A stretch of 64,000 bases of DNA from Mycolicibacter kumamotonensis (GTDB taxonomy: Bacteria > Actinomycetota > Actinomycetes > Mycobacteriales > Mycobacteriaceae), in the NCBI RefSeq assembly GCF_002086285.1, contig NZ_MVHU01000002.1:62001-126000 (forward strand), read 5' to 3'. Positions 45,632 to 54,908 of this stretch are shown here, piece by piece; the first letter of the stretch is position 1; every line of letters starts with the position of its first letter. Under the pieces are notes generated by a model, which had not been told where the DNA came from, did no database searches, and worked only from the letters and a program-made list of their open reading frames with translations. A program made the position numbers and the translations under genes.

Positions 45632-47392
45632 ATGACCGAACCACACGCCGTGATCAACCGGCTCTCCGCGGAATGCCATGCGCTGTCCTGGCAGCTGTAC
45701 CGGGTCTCGGGCGAGCTCGCCGAACTGGACCGGATGATCAGTGCCGGAGCCCCCAGCACCCGAGCGGTCCCGGCCGCCCTGGCCACCCCGGCCGCCCCGC
45801 CGGCCGCCGGGTACCGCACCGAGCCCCAACCCCGTCCGGCCCCCGGTGACTCGGGCTGGATCGGCAAGCTGCTGGCCGTAGCCGGGGTCGCGGTGACCCT
45901 GGTCGGCGTGGTGCTGCTGCTGGTGCTGGCCGCCCAGGCCGGAATCTTGCGCCCACAGATCCGGGTCGTCGGAGGCTTCGCGCTGTCGGCCGGACTGGTG
46001 GCCGCCGCGGCCCGGCTGTACGGCCGGCCGGGTGGGCGTACCGGCGCGATCGCGGTGGCCGCCACCGGGATCGCCGCGGCCTACCTGGATATCCTCGCGA
46101 TCACCGCGTACTACGGGTGGGTGTCCGCGCCCCTCGGGCTGGTGATCTCCGCCGCGGTGGGCGGTGTTGGCCTGGCCCTGGCGCGGCGCTGGGACTCCGA
46201 ACACCTCGCACTGCTGGTACTGGTGCCGCTGATCGGCCTGGCCCCGGCCATCACCGGCGACGTCGATCTGTTGTTGATCGGTTTCCTGCTCACATTGTCG
46301 GCGGCGGCGCTGCCGGTGCAGCTGGGCAAGGACTGGACCGCGATGTTCGCCGCCCGCATCGCGGCGTCGACGGTGCCGTTGCTGGTCGCGCTGACCGCCG
46401 GCGCCGGCCACGATCAGCGCTGGCTGCTCGGCGCCGCTGCCGTGGTGGCCGCGGTCCTGGCCGTCGCCAGCGGACTGCTGCTGTTGCCGACGACCACCCG
46501 GGCGGGTGCGCTCGCGCTGCTGACCGCCGCCGGAACCCTGCCCGTGCTGGCGGCCGGGGCAGTCACGGACAGGGTGGGGGCCACCGCGCTGGCGGCGGCG
46601 CTGTCGGTTGCCATGCTCGCGGTCGTCCTGCTCGGCCGGGGGCTGGCGACGGTGGTCGTCGAGGTGTTCTCGGCGCTGTCGGCGGTCGCCGCGCTGGTCG
46701 CGGTCATCTCCGCGGTGCGCGGGCCGGTGCTGGCGCCGGTGCTGCTGGGCATGGCCGGCGTCGTCGCGGTCGTCGGCCGGCAGAGCCGGGTGGCACGTTG
46801 GGTGGCAACGGGATTCGGTTGCGTCGGCCTCCTCGCTTACTGCGGCTACGCGGCACCGCGCACCCTGGTCACCGCGACCGTGATGACGACCGCCGACACC
46901 GTCTCCACCCTGGCCGCCAGCGTGCTGGCGATCGCGCTGGTGGCCGCCCTTGCCCGGGCGTACGCCGCCGCGGGCACGAACACCGATCCCGACAGCGCCC
47001 GGATGCTTGCCGTGGCCGGTGGGGCGCTGAGCCTCTACGCCGTCACCATGTTCGCGGTCACCGCAGGCGTGGCGATCGGCGGCGCCGGCGGCGGCTTCCT
47101 GGCCGGCCACACGGCGGCCACCATCTGCTGGATCGCCACCGCGGCCGGTCTGTTGCGCTATGCGCTGCACCTGGCCGACCGCGATGGCCGCACCTGGGCG
47201 GTCACCGCCGGGCTGGCCCTCACCGGCGCTGCCACCGCCAAGCTGTTCCTGTTCGACCTGGGCACCCTCGACGGCATGTTCCGGGTCGCGGCGTTCATCG
47301 TCGCGGGCCTGATGCTGCTCGCCATGGGCACCGGCTACGCCCGCAGCCTGGCGCAACCCGACGCCGGCGACCCGTACGGGAAAGGCAACTGA
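45632..47392 (+). CDS. DUF2339 multi-pass membrane protein
   Basis: The protein has 586 residues. A coiled N-terminal segment (about 1-32, HALSWQLYRVSGELAELDRM) and a Pro/Ala linker are followed by about 16-18 membrane helices from residue 75 on. The opening of the membrane part (WIGKLLAVAGVAVTLVGVVL) is the usual DUF2339 pattern and LAAQAGILRPQIRVVGGFAL follows. The function of this family is unknown. It is followed after 5 bases by an acyltransferase gene, so the two are probably co-transcribed and may act on an envelope lipid or glycan. Confidence 0.82.
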   Translation: MTEPHAVINRLSAECHALSWQLYRVSGELAELDRMISAGAPSTRAVPAALATPAAPPAAGYRTEPQPRPAPGDSGWIGKLLAVAGVAVTLVGVVLLLVLAAQAGILRPQIRVVGGFALSAGLVAAAARLYGRPGGRTGAIAVAATGIAAAYLDILAITAYYGWVSAPLGLVISAAVGGVGLALARRWDSEHLALLVLVPLIGLAPAITGDVDLLLIGFLLTLSAAALPVQLGKDWTAMFAARIAASTVPLLVALTAGAGHDQRWLLGAAAVVAAVLAVASGLLLLPTTTRAGALALLTAAGTLPVLAAGAVTDRVGATALAAALSVAMLAVVLLGRGLATVVVEVFSALSAVAALVAVISAVRGPVLAPVLLGMAGVVAVVGRQSRVARWVATGFGCVGLLAYCGYAAPRTLVTATVMTTADTVSTLAASVLAIALVAALARAYAAAGTNTDPDSARMLAVAGGALSLYAVTMFAVTAGVAIGGAGGGFLAGHTAATICWIATAAGLLRYALHLADRDGRTWAVTAGLALTGAATAKLFLFDLGTLDGMFRVAAFIVAGLMLLAMGTGYARSLAQPDAGDPYGKGN

Positions 47393-47397
47393 GCGCC

Positions 47398-48717
47398 ATG
47401 GCACGGCAACTGAGCTTCCCCGGGCCCGCCGAACTGGCCGCGGCGACGCCGGCCGACCGCGACCGCGCCGTCGACGTCATGCGGATCACCGCCCTGATCG
47501 GCGTGGTAGCCGGACACACCGTGATGGCCACCAGCGTCATCCGCGACGGCGTGCTGATCTGGGACAACCTGTTGACCACCTCGACGGTGTTTCAGGCACT
47601 GACCTGGATCTTCCAGATCATGCCGCTGTTCTTCTTCGCCGGCGCCGCGGCCTGTGTGACCTCCTGGCGGCCCGGGGCCGACTGGGGCGCCTGGCTGATG
47701 AAACGCTGCCTGCGGCTGTTCCGCCCGGTGTTCTACTACCTGGCGTTCTGGGCCTGCGCCCTGACCGTGCTCTACCCGCTGTTGCCGCGGCACGTCTATG
47801 AACCAGTGGCAGGTGTGAGCATCCAGCTGCTGTGGTTCCTCGGGGCCTACGTGCTGGTGTTGGCCGCGATGCCGCTGCTCTACCGGGTGACCACCGCGGC
47901 GCGCCTGGCCACGGGAGTGGCCGGGATCTACGCCGGCATCGCCGCCATCGACATGCTCCGGGTGCACTGGCCCGCGCTGGCGCCACTGGGCTATCTCAAC
48001 CTCGCCGTCTGGCTCATCCCGGCGATGTTCGGCGTGGCCTACCGGCGCGGGCTGCTGACCCGGCCGGCGGCCCTGGGCGTGGCGGCGGCGCTGCTGGTCA
48101 TCAACCTGGGGCTGTTGTGGCTGGGCCCCTACCAGCCGAGCATGGTCGGCACCGGTGATCAGCAGCTGTCCAACACCAGCCCACCGTCGCTGCTGCTGGC
48201 CGGGCACACGATCGTGATGAGCGCGCTGGCGATCTGGGCCGCGCCGGCGATCACCCGATGGGCGCAGCGGCCGCGGGTGTGGTGGCTGACCGCGCTCGGC
48301 AACTCCGGAGCGATGACGCTGTACCTGTGGCACATTCCGGTGCTGCTGGGGGTGCACCTGGTCTGCGACGGCCTCGGCCTGCCGCGCTATCCGGGCCTGC
48401 CGCACTTCGCGGCGTTGAGCGTCGTGCAGCTGATGGCGGTGGCGGCGACGGTAGCGGTGCTGTTCGTGGTGTTGCGGCCGCTGGAGAACGACGCGCTACC
48501 CGGCTGGGACGCCCCGGTGGTGGTGGCGCCGGGCCGCAGTGCGGTGGTCGGAGCACTACTGATGGTGGCCGGGGCGGCGACGCTGCTGGCGATCAAGTGG
48601 GGACTCAAGGACGACGGGCTGATCTGCGTGGCGGTGCTGCTGGCCGCGCTGGTGAGCGCCCGTGCGCTGGCCGCTCACCGCGGCGGTTCGTCGACCAGAA
48701 AATCGTCGTTGTGCTGA
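47398..48717 (+). CDS. Acyltransferase 3-family membrane protein
   Basis: The protein has 439 residues with ten or more membrane helices. The family core begins at RAVDVMRITALIGVVAGHTV, with the histidine thought to be catalytic in VVAGH. FFFAGAAACVTSW and WLMKRCLRLFRPVFYYLAFW follow, and SGAMTLYLWHIPVLLGVHLV is the last conserved part. Such proteins add acetyl or other acyl groups to cell-surface glycans or lipids. It overlaps the convergent CoA-transferase gene by 43 bases. Confidence 0.88.
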   Translation: MARQLSFPGPAELAAATPADRDRAVDVMRITALIGVVAGHTVMATSVIRDGVLIWDNLLTTSTVFQALTWIFQIMPLFFFAGAAACVTSWRPGADWGAWLMKRCLRLFRPVFYYLAFWACALTVLYPLLPRHVYEPVAGVSIQLLWFLGAYVLVLAAMPLLYRVTTAARLATGVAGIYAGIAAIDMLRVHWPALAPLGYLNLAVWLIPAMFGVAYRRGLLTRPAALGVAAALLVINLGLLWLGPYQPSMVGTGDQQLSNTSPPSLLLAGHTIVMSALAIWAAPAITRWAQRPRVWWLTALGNSGAMTLYLWHIPVLLGVHLVCDGLGLPRYPGLPHFAALSVVQLMAVAATVAVLFVVLRPLENDALPGWDAPVVVAPGRSAVVGALLMVAGAATLLAIKWGLKDDGLICVAVLLAALVSARALAAHRGGSSTRKSSLC

Positions 48718-49868
48718 CCGGGCGCCGGGGGAGGGCCGGTCGTGGTGGCGTCGAACGAGCCGTAGCGGGCCGGGGTGCGTACCACGGTGACCGCATCATC
48801 GCCGTCACCGACCCGCAACGCCAAGCGGTTCTCGGCGAACAGCTCGGTATCGACGACCTGCTTCCAGGTGTTGGCCAGGCACGCCATCAAACCGTTGCGC
48901 TGCAACCGATCCACCCATTCGGCCGACGTCGCCGAGACCAGGGTGGCCTCCAGTTCATCGGTGAGCTCGGCGTAGTTGATCGACCGGGCGCGCTGGTCGG
49001 CGAACCGCGGGTCCTCGATGAGCTCGGGGCGGCCGATGGTGCGGCAGAGCGTATCCCAGTGTTTGGGCGTGTAGGCGCTGATCACGACGTAGCCATCAGC
49101 GGTGCGGAAGGCATCCGAGGGCTGGGTGGCGAACCCGACTCCCTTGCGCCGCTTGGCCGGTGCGGCCGCCGGTGATTCCGGGGCAGGTGATGGCGGGCGG
49201 TTCAGGTGCACGGTGAGCTGATTGGCCTGCAAAGCCACCGCGACGTCGTACATGGCCACCTCGACCACGTCGGCGACACCGTGGCGCTCCCGGTTGAGCA
49301 GTGCGGCCAGCACCGCCTGGGCCAGCACATGCCCGCTGGCGTTGTCCACCAGTTGGAAGGGGATGATCTGCGGCTTGCCGTCGGGCGTGCGCATACCCGA
49401 GGTCATCCCGGCCTCGGCCGCCACCATCAGATCGACCCCCGGCCGGTCGCCGTTCGGGCCGTTGCCGCCGTATGCCGACAACCGGGCGTAGATGAGTTTC
49501 GGGTTGCGGGAGCGCAGTTCGTCCGGGCCCAACCCGAGCCGCTCCATCACGCCGGGCCGGAATGCCTCCAGCACGACATCGGCGGTGTCGGCCAGCGCCA
49601 GAATCTGCCGACGGGCCTGCGCGGTGCGTAGATCGGCGGTCACCGACTTCTTGCCGCGGTTGTTGGGCAGGAAATAGACGGCCAGCGGTGGACGGCCCGG
49701 CAACACGGAGGTGATCTGCCGGCCTGCCTCACCGCCCGGCGCCTCGACCTTGATGACCTCGGCGCCCAGGTCGGCCAGCACCTGGCCGGCCAACGGTCCG
49801 GCCACATTCTGGGTGAAGTCCAGGACCCGGAGTCCGTCCAGCGGTCTAGGGGCCGAATCGTCGGTCAT
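48675..49868 (-). CDS. CaiB/BaiF-type CoA-transferase (class III)
   Basis: The protein has 397 residues. The N-terminal Rossmann-like part has LDGLRVLDFTQNVAGPLAGQ and LGAEVIKVEAPGGEAGR. The catalytic aspartate is in GVDLMVAAEAGMTSGMRTPD; GFATQPSDAFRTADGYVVIS and the C-terminal segment complete the fold. It transfers CoA between carboxylic acids; the substrate is unknown. ATG 49868 follows GGAGG. From memory it matches M. tuberculosis Rv3272 in type, length and relative orientation between fadE25 and ctpC. The pstA gene ends 4 bases upstream of it. Confidence 0.9.
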   Translation of the reverse strand: MTDDSAPRPLDGLRVLDFTQNVAGPLAGQVLADLGAEVIKVEAPGGEAGRQITSVLPGRPPLAVYFLPNNRGKKSVTADLRTAQARRQILALADTADVVLEAFRPGVMERLGLGPDELRSRNPKLIYARLSAYGGNGPNGDRPGVDLMVAAEAGMTSGMRTPDGKPQIIPFQLVDNASGHVLAQAVLAALLNRERHGVADVVEVAMYDVAVALQANQLTVHLNRPPSPAPESPAAAPAKRRKGVGFATQPSDAFRTADGYVVISAYTPKHWDTLCRTIGRPELIEDPRFADQRARSINYAELTDELEATLVSATSAEWVDRLQRNGLMACLANTWKQVVDTELFAENRLALRVGDGDDAVTVVRTPARYGSFDATTTGPPPAPGQHNDDFLVDEPPR

Positions 49869-49872
49869 CTGC

Positions 49873-50712
49873 TCAGCCCTCCGCATGCCTACGCGACCGC
49901 CAGCTGACCAGCCGCCCGATGAGTATCAGCAACAGTACAAACAAGATCAGCAGAAATGCGGCGTTGTAGGACAGATCGCGGGCGGATTGCGACGGCAGGT
50001 TGTAGAACGTCCAGATCGGGTAGGTCAGGTAGCCGACCGGCGAATGGGTGAGTTCGCCGGTGGGGGCGGTGTTGGACCAGCCCGCGGTGTAGAGCATCGG
50101 GGCCGTCTCGCCGACCGCCAGCGCCAGCGCCACCAGCATGCCGGTGACGATCCCGGGGATCGCCGACTTCAGCACGATTTTGCGCAGGGTAAAGCCCACC
50201 GGCAGTCCGAGCGCTTCGGCGCCCTCTCGGTAGGAAGTCGGTACCTGGCCGAGCGCGGCTTCGGTCGCTTTCGCGATGTAGGGGATCGCGAGTACCGACA
50301 GCGTCAACACCCCGGCCGCCAGCGAGAACCCCCAACCGAAGAACACCACCAGCGCCAGGTAGCCGACGTAGCCGAGCACGATGGATGGAATTCCGGCCAG
50401 TACCTCGTAGGCGCCGCGCAGCAGGGATTGTGTTCTCCCGGTGGCGAATTCGGACAGATAGATCCCGGTCAGCACGCTCACCGTCCCGCCCACCAGCAGC
50501 ACGCCGAGGCCCAGTACCGCGGTGCCGATGATCGCGTTGCGCAGCCCGCCGCCGTTACCTCGGGTGTTCTCCGTCAACACGTGCCAGTCGAACACCGGCA
50601 GGGCGCGCCCGATCACCTCGATCAACATCCACACTGTCGGGACCACCACCACCGCAAGGCATACCAGGCAGCCCGCCCAGAACGCGGCGTTGACGATCTT
50701 GCGGCGGTTCAC
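49873..50712 (-). CDS. pstA: Phosphate ABC transporter permease PstA
   Basis: The protein has 279 residues and six membrane helices, with the permease EAA loop [20 protein letters not shown] and the PstA landmark [20 protein letters not shown]. In the family it pairs with PstC to form the channel for phosphate powered by PstB. GTG 50712 starts 12 bases after pstC. It is the last gene of the minus-strand pst operon. By order it matches PstA2 of M. tuberculosis (pstB-pstS1-pstC1-pstA2). Confidence 0.95.
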   Translation of the reverse strand: MNRRKIVNAAFWAGCLVCLAVVVVPTVWMLIEVIGRALPVFDWHVLTENTRGNGGGLRNAIIGTAVLGLGVLLVGGTVSVLTGIYLSEFATGRTQSLLRGAYEVLAGIPSIVLGYVGYLALVVFFGWGFSLAAGVLTLSVLAIPYIAKATEAALGQVPTSYREGAEALGLPVGFTLRKIVLKSAIPGIVTGMLVALALAVGETAPMLYTAGWSNTAPTGELTHSPVGYLTYPIWTFYNLPSQSARDLSYNAAFLLILFVLLLILIGRLVSWRSRRHAEG

Positions 50713-50724
50713 TTCGGCCCCCGT

Positions 50725-51732
50725 TCAGACTCCGCGTCCCACCGGCAGAGCGGTCCCCGACACCCGGCGGACCAGGACACGGGCGGCGATATTGGTCAGT
50801 AAGGTGATCACCATCAGCACCAGGCTCACCTCCGCGAGGGTCTTGACCGCGAAATCGGTGAAGTCCGTCATCGCCGAATCAAGCTGAGAGACAACAGTGG
50901 CGGCGATGGTGGTCATGGTCGAATAGATGGTGGTCGGTATGGTCCCCAGCACCGCGCCGGAGACCATCGCCACCGCCATCGTCTCGCCGAGCGCGCGCCC
51001 GAGCCCCAGCACGATCGCCCCGACGATGCCGCTGGTGACCCACGGCAGGGTGACCCGGCGGGCGCACTCGAACTCGGTCATACCCAACGCGATCGCGCCC
51101 TCGCGGGGCAGCGGAGGCACCTGGCGGATCAGGTCGCGGCTGGTGCTGGCGATGATGGGAATGATCATCACCGCCAATACCAGGCCGGACACCAGTAGTC
51201 CCTCCCCATGGCCGGGATCGCCCCGAAAATAGCGCAGCACCGGCACATCCGGGGCGTTGCGGGCGATCACCGGAGCGACGAAGCCGGCGATAAACGGCCC
51301 GAACGTCATCGCACCCCACAGCCCGACGATGACGCTGGGAATGCCGGCCAGCAGTTCCAGCATCATCCCGACCGCGGAGGCGATCGCTCGCGGGAGGCGC
51401 TCCACGATCAGCAGCGCCGCACCGATCGACACCGGAACCGCGATCACCAGGGCGATAGCCGATGTCGCCAGCGTGCCGACGATCAAGGGCAGCGCCCCGT
51501 AGTAGGCGCCGGTCGGATGTTCGACACCGCGGGTGACGGTGGCCGAGCCGTAGGTGTTGCCCGGGTTCCAGTCGGTTCCGGTGAAAAAGTGCAGCCCGTT
51601 GACGGTGATCGCGGGCAGCGCCTCGATGAGCAGCGTCGCCAGCACGAACACCAGCGCCAGCAGCGGAACCAGCGCGCTCGCCGTACCCAGCCAGCGAACG
51701 GCCGGGCCGGCGCGCGCCCCGGATCGGCTCAT
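50725..51732 (-). CDS. pstC: Phosphate ABC transporter permease PstC
   Basis: The protein has 335 residues with six membrane helices and a periplasmic loop (about 45-80, [16 protein letters not shown]) typical of PstC. The EAA loop is [20 protein letters not shown] and the following [19 protein letters not shown] is a PstC landmark. It starts 8 bases after the pstS stop. By position it corresponds to PstC1. Confidence 0.95.
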   Translation of the reverse strand: MSRSGARAGPAVRWLGTASALVPLLALVFVLATLLIEALPAITVNGLHFFTGTDWNPGNTYGSATVTRGVEHPTGAYYGALPLIVGTLATSAIALVIAVPVSIGAALLIVERLPRAIASAVGMMLELLAGIPSVIVGLWGAMTFGPFIAGFVAPVIARNAPDVPVLRYFRGDPGHGEGLLVSGLVLAVMIIPIIASTSRDLIRQVPPLPREGAIALGMTEFECARRVTLPWVTSGIVGAIVLGLGRALGETMAVAMVSGAVLGTIPTTIYSTMTTIAATVVSQLDSAMTDFTDFAVKTLAEVSLVLMVITLLTNIAARVLVRRVSGTALPVGRGV

Positions 51733-51740
51733 CGGCCGGC

Positions 51741-52877
51741 TTACTTCGAGCTGATCTTGGCGATCTGCGCCTCGGACTGTTTCGCCACCGCGTCGGGTAG
51801 CGGCTGGAAGTGCACCTTGTCGAGGAAGGTGGGGGTGTTGCCCTCGGTGATGGCCCAGTGCAGGAATGCCTGCAGGGTTTGGGCGGTGGATTGGTCTTTT
51901 TGCTCGGCGTTGACGATGGCGTACTCGTAGTTGACGATCGGGTAGGCGTCGGGGGATGGGCCGTTGATCAGGGAGATGGCCTGGTTGTCGGGGGTCTGGT
52001 CGGCGAAGCCGGCCGCGGCTGCCTGCATGCTCTTGGCGTCGGGCTGCAGGTAGTTGCCCGCGGCGTTGGCCAACTGCGCCTCACCGAGGCCCTTGTCGCG
52101 GGCCTGATCCAGAAAGCTGATCCCGATATAGGCGACGCACCCGGGAGTCTCGGCGCAGCCGGTGACCATGCCGCCGTTGCCGTTTTCGCCGAGGGCACCG
52201 GGTACGGCCGGGAAGTCGACGGTGGTGCCGAAGCCCGGGGCTTTGCCCCAGCCGTCGGGGTCTTGCTTGGACAGGTATTGGGTGAACAGGAAGGTGTCGC
52301 CGGAGCCGTCGGAGCGGTGCAGCGGGATCACCGGGGTGTCGGGCAGATTCAGGCCGGGGTTGAGGGCGGTGATCTGCGGGTCGTTCCAGGCTTTGACGGT
52401 GCCGTTGTACATGCCGGCCAGCACCTTGCCGTCGAGCTTGATCGGGTCGGTCATGCCGGGCACGTTGTAGTTGACCTGCTGCGCCGACACCGCCAGCGCG
52501 ATGTTCATCAGGCCCTGGTGTTCTTTCATGTCGCCTTCGGACAGGTAGGCATCCGAGGCGCCGATGTCGACGGCGCCGGCGGCGGCCTGCGAGATACCGG
52601 TGCCCGAACCCGTGCCCTGCGCGGTGATCGTCACGTTGGGATATTTCTGGCTGTAGGCCGGACCCCACTGGTTGAACAGCGGATAGAGCAGCGTGCTGCC
52701 GGTCTCCGACAACGACACGTCCGACGATGCCGGCGCGGTGGCCACACCGCCCTCGGGAGTCGAATCCGACGGCGCGGTAGCGGTTTTCCCGCCGCAGGCC
52801 GCTCCGGCCAGGATGAGCGGCGCGGTGGCCGACAGGGCCAGCATGTTACGTAGCCTGCTTTGAAGGCGAGTTTTCAC
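51741..52877 (-). CDS. pstS: Phosphate-binding lipoprotein PstS (copy 1)
   Basis: The protein has 378 residues. A lipoprotein signal has its cysteine at Cys28 (LILAGAAC; the residue at -3 is Gly, slightly off the consensus). The mature protein binds phosphate through [15 protein letters not shown], the loop [28 protein letters not shown] and [12 protein letters not shown]. It hands phosphate to PstC/PstA. GTG 52877 overlaps the pstB stop (GTGA). Its 3' half is almost the same as the tandem copy at 53771-54859, with one 216-base block identical. It corresponds to PstS1 by order. Confidence 0.95.
   Translation of the reverse strand: MKTRLQSRLRNMLALSATAPLILAGAACGGKTATAPSDSTPEGGVATAPASSDVSLSETGSTLLYPLFNQWGPAYSQKYPNVTITAQGTGSGTGISQAAAGAVDIGASDAYLSEGDMKEHQGLMNIALAVSAQQVNYNVPGMTDPIKLDGKVLAGMYNGTVKAWNDPQITALNPGLNLPDTPVIPLHRSDGSGDTFLFTQYLSKQDPDGWGKAPGFGTTVDFPAVPGALGENGNGGMVTGCAETPGCVAYIGISFLDQARDKGLGEAQLANAAGNYLQPDAKSMQAAAAGFADQTPDNQAISLINGPSPDAYPIVNYEYAIVNAEQKDQSTAQTLQAFLHWAITEGNTPTFLDKVHFQPLPDAVAKQSEAQIAKISSK
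51810..52025. repeat. 216-base block identical to 53840-54055 (pstS copies)
   Basis: The block is identical without a single difference to 53840-54055, at an offset of 2030 bases. It lies in the 3' part of pstS copy 1 and the same part of copy 2. Sequences just outside differ. Confidence 0.93.
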
Positions 52878-53725
52878 GGTGACACCCTTTCCTCGTGTTC
52901 GGCGAACATCTGGGGGTTCTCGGCCGTCAACTGCCCCCGCGATACGTAGCGGACGGTCTCTTCGTGCTGCGGCGACGAGAACAGTTGTGCGGTAGGGCCT
53001 TCCTCGACCAGCCGTCCGTCGAAGAAGAACGCGGTGCGGTCGGCGATCCGGGCGGCCTGGGCCAGGTCGTGGGTCACCATGATCACCGTCAACCGGCCGG
53101 CCAGCGACGTAATGAGCTGTTCGATCTTGTCCGTCGTGTTCGGGTCCAACGACGATGTGGGTTCGTCGAGCAACAGCACATCGGGGTTGACGGCCAGCGC
53201 CCGGGCGGTGCATAGCAGCTGCTGCTGGCCGCCGGAGAGCCGGAACGGGGAGTCCCCCAGCCGGTCCTTGACCGCGTCCCAGAGTCCGACCATTCGCAGC
53301 TTCTCTTCGGCAACACTGCGGAACTGCTTGCGGGGCACTATTTTATGGGCGCGCACACCGGCGATGACGTTATCCATGATCGACATCGGGAACGGATTGG
53401 GGCGCTGAAACAGCATGCCGACACTGCGCCGTAACTCCATCAGATCCCGGCCGCCGAAGATGCTGGTCCCGCCGAGCAGGACGTCACCGCTGTGCCGATA
53501 GCCGGTCACCTTGTCGTTCATCCGATTCAGGGTGCGCAGAAAGGTCGTTTTGCCCGAGCCGGTAGGCCCGAGCAGCGCGGTGATCGCCCGGGCGGGAAAC
53601 GCCAGATTCACCTCGTTCAGGACGGTTTTCGTGCCAAAACCCAAGGTGAGGCCCTCAGCGCTCATTGCTGACGCGCTGACATTCCCGGTCTCGCTGTCGA
53701 GTTCGACGGGCGGCATCGCCGCCAT
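52874..53725 (-). CDS. pstB: Phosphate ABC transporter ATPase PstB
   Basis: The protein has 283 residues. Walker A is GPTGSGKTTFLRTLNRMN, the Q-loop VGMLFQRPNPFPMSIMDNV, the signature LSGGQQQLLCTARAL, Walker B LLLDEPTSSLD and the switch histidine in VIMVTHDLAQA. The Leu in QQQLL replaces the Arg of E. coli PstB; I recall the same in M. tuberculosis PstB, so it is not a defect. It powers phosphate import. It opens the operon, with pstS overlapping its stop by four bases. An internal ATG (residue 21) just before the fold is another possible start. Confidence 0.95.
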   Translation of the reverse strand: MAAMPPVELDSETGNVSASAMSAEGLTLGFGTKTVLNEVNLAFPARAITALLGPTGSGKTTFLRTLNRMNDKVTGYRHSGDVLLGGTSIFGGRDLMELRRSVGMLFQRPNPFPMSIMDNVIAGVRAHKIVPRKQFRSVAEEKLRMVGLWDAVKDRLGDSPFRLSGGQQQLLCTARALAVNPDVLLLDEPTSSLDPNTTDKIEQLITSLAGRLTVIMVTHDLAQAARIADRTAFFFDGRLVEEGPTAQLFSSPQHEETVRYVSRGQLTAENPQMFAEHEERVSP

Positions 53726-53770
53726 GTTACGACCGATTCCTGCGGATCAGTTGTCAATATCCTGCGACGG

Positions 53771-54859
53771 TCAATGCCCTGCGATGGTTGCGATCTGGGC
53801 CTGTGACTGTTTGGCCACGGCGTCGGGCAGCGGCTGCAGGTGCACCTTGTCGAGGAAGGTGGGGGTGTTGCCCTCGGTGATGGCCCAGTGCAGGAATGCC
53901 TGCAGGGTTTGGGCGGTGGATTGGTCTTTTTGCTCGGCGTTGACGATGGCGTACTCGTAGTTGACGATCGGGTAGGCGTCGGGGGATGGGCCGTTGATCA
54001 GGGAGATGGCCTGGTTGTCGGGGGTCTGGTCGGCGAAGCCGGCCGCGGCTGCCTGGATGCTCTCGGCGTCGGGCTGCAGGTAGTTGCCGGCCGCGTTGGC
54101 CAGCTGCGCGGTGCCGAGGCGATGATCGCGCGCCTCGTCGCTTTGGCTGACACTGATATAGGCCACGCACCCGGGATTGGCGGCGCAGCCGGTGACCATT
54201 CCACCGTTGCTGTTCTCCCCGATGGCGCCCGGTACCGCGGGGAAGTCGACGGTGGTGCCGAAGCCGGGGGTTGTGCCCCAGCCGTCGGGGTCTTGTTTGG
54301 ACAGGTATTGGGTGAACAGGAAGGTGTCGCCGGAGCCGTCGGAGCGGTGTAGCGGGATCACCGGGGTGTCGGGCAGGTTCAGGCCGGGGTTGAGGGCGGT
54401 GATCTGCGGGTCGTTCCAGGTTTTGACGGTGCCGGAGTACATGGCTGCCAGTACTTTGGCGTTGAGTTTGATCGGGTCGGTGACGCCGGGCAGGTTGTAG
54501 TTGATCTGCTGGGCGGAGATGGCCAGCGCGATGTTCATCAGGCCCGGGTGTTCCTTCATGTCGCCTTCGGAGAGGTAGGCGTCCGAGGCGCCGATGTCCA
54601 CGGCGCCGGCGGCGACCTGGGCGATACCCGCGCCGGACCCGCCGTCCTGGGTGGTGATGGTGACCTTGGGGTACTGCCGGTGATACGCCGGTCCCCACTC
54701 ACTGAACAGCGGGTAGAGCAGGGTGCTGCCGGTCTCCGACAACGACACCGGCGCCGGCGTCGCGTCCGTACCGCCGGTGGTGGCCGGTCCGCACGCCGCC
54801 GTGCTCAGGATCACCGTGGCAGTGAACAGTTCGGCGAAGCGTGTCTGGCAAGACCGCAT
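53771..54859 (-). CDS. pstS2: Phosphate-binding lipoprotein PstS (copy 2)
   Basis: The protein has 362 residues with a lipoprotein signal and cysteine at Cys23 (VILSTAAC). The binding motifs are those of copy 1 ([45 protein letters not shown]). The first third and parts of the middle have diverged from copy 1 while the rest is almost the same, as expected from gene conversion. It lies 45 bases upstream of pstB, in the place of pstS2 in M. tuberculosis. TAGCAT 6 bases before ATG 54859 suggests a leaderless transcript. Different affinity from copy 1 is possible. Confidence 0.93.
   Translation of the reverse strand: MRSCQTRFAELFTATVILSTAACGPATTGGTDATPAPVSLSETGSTLLYPLFSEWGPAYHRQYPKVTITTQDGGSGAGIAQVAAGAVDIGASDAYLSEGDMKEHPGLMNIALAISAQQINYNLPGVTDPIKLNAKVLAAMYSGTVKTWNDPQITALNPGLNLPDTPVIPLHRSDGSGDTFLFTQYLSKQDPDGWGTTPGFGTTVDFPAVPGAIGENSNGGMVTGCAANPGCVAYISVSQSDEARDHRLGTAQLANAAGNYLQPDAESIQAAAAGFADQTPDNQAISLINGPSPDAYPIVNYEYAIVNAEQKDQSTAQTLQAFLHWAITEGNTPTFLDKVHLQPLPDAVAKQSQAQIATIAGH
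53840..54055. repeat. 216-base block identical to 51810-52025 (pstS copies)
   Basis: This is the second member of the identical pair, in pstS copy 2. A second, slightly less perfect similar stretch lies at about 54231-54440 (matching 52201-52410). Confidence 0.93.
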
Positions 54860-54865
54860 CGGGCA

Positions 54866-54871
54866 ATGCTA
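54866..54871 (-). promoter_or_regulatory. Leaderless -10 of pstS copy 2
   Basis: On the minus strand TAGCAT is followed by 6 bases and ATG 54859. Confidence 0.45.
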
Positions 54872-54894
54872 CGTCTGCCCGCTGGCAGCAGCGG

Positions 54895-54900
54895 TAAGGT
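54895..54900 (+). promoter_or_regulatory. Leaderless -10 of pstS3
   Basis: TAAGGT is followed by 8 bases and GTG 54909. It is back to back with the pstS2 promoter inside a 49-base gap. Confidence 0.45.
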
Positions 54901-54908
54901 TTTGTGCC

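Noticed and set aside
46117..47397. Long in-frame upstream extension of the acyltransferase gene inside the DUF2339 gene
   Set aside because: The extension is Arg/Gly-rich noise; the family similarity begins after ATG 47398, which follows the DUF2339 stop by 5 bases.
53211..53250. Leu instead of Arg in the PstB signature (QQQLL)
   Set aside because: At first it looked like a damaged ABC signature, but I recall the same residue in M. tuberculosis PstB, so it is a mycobacterial feature.
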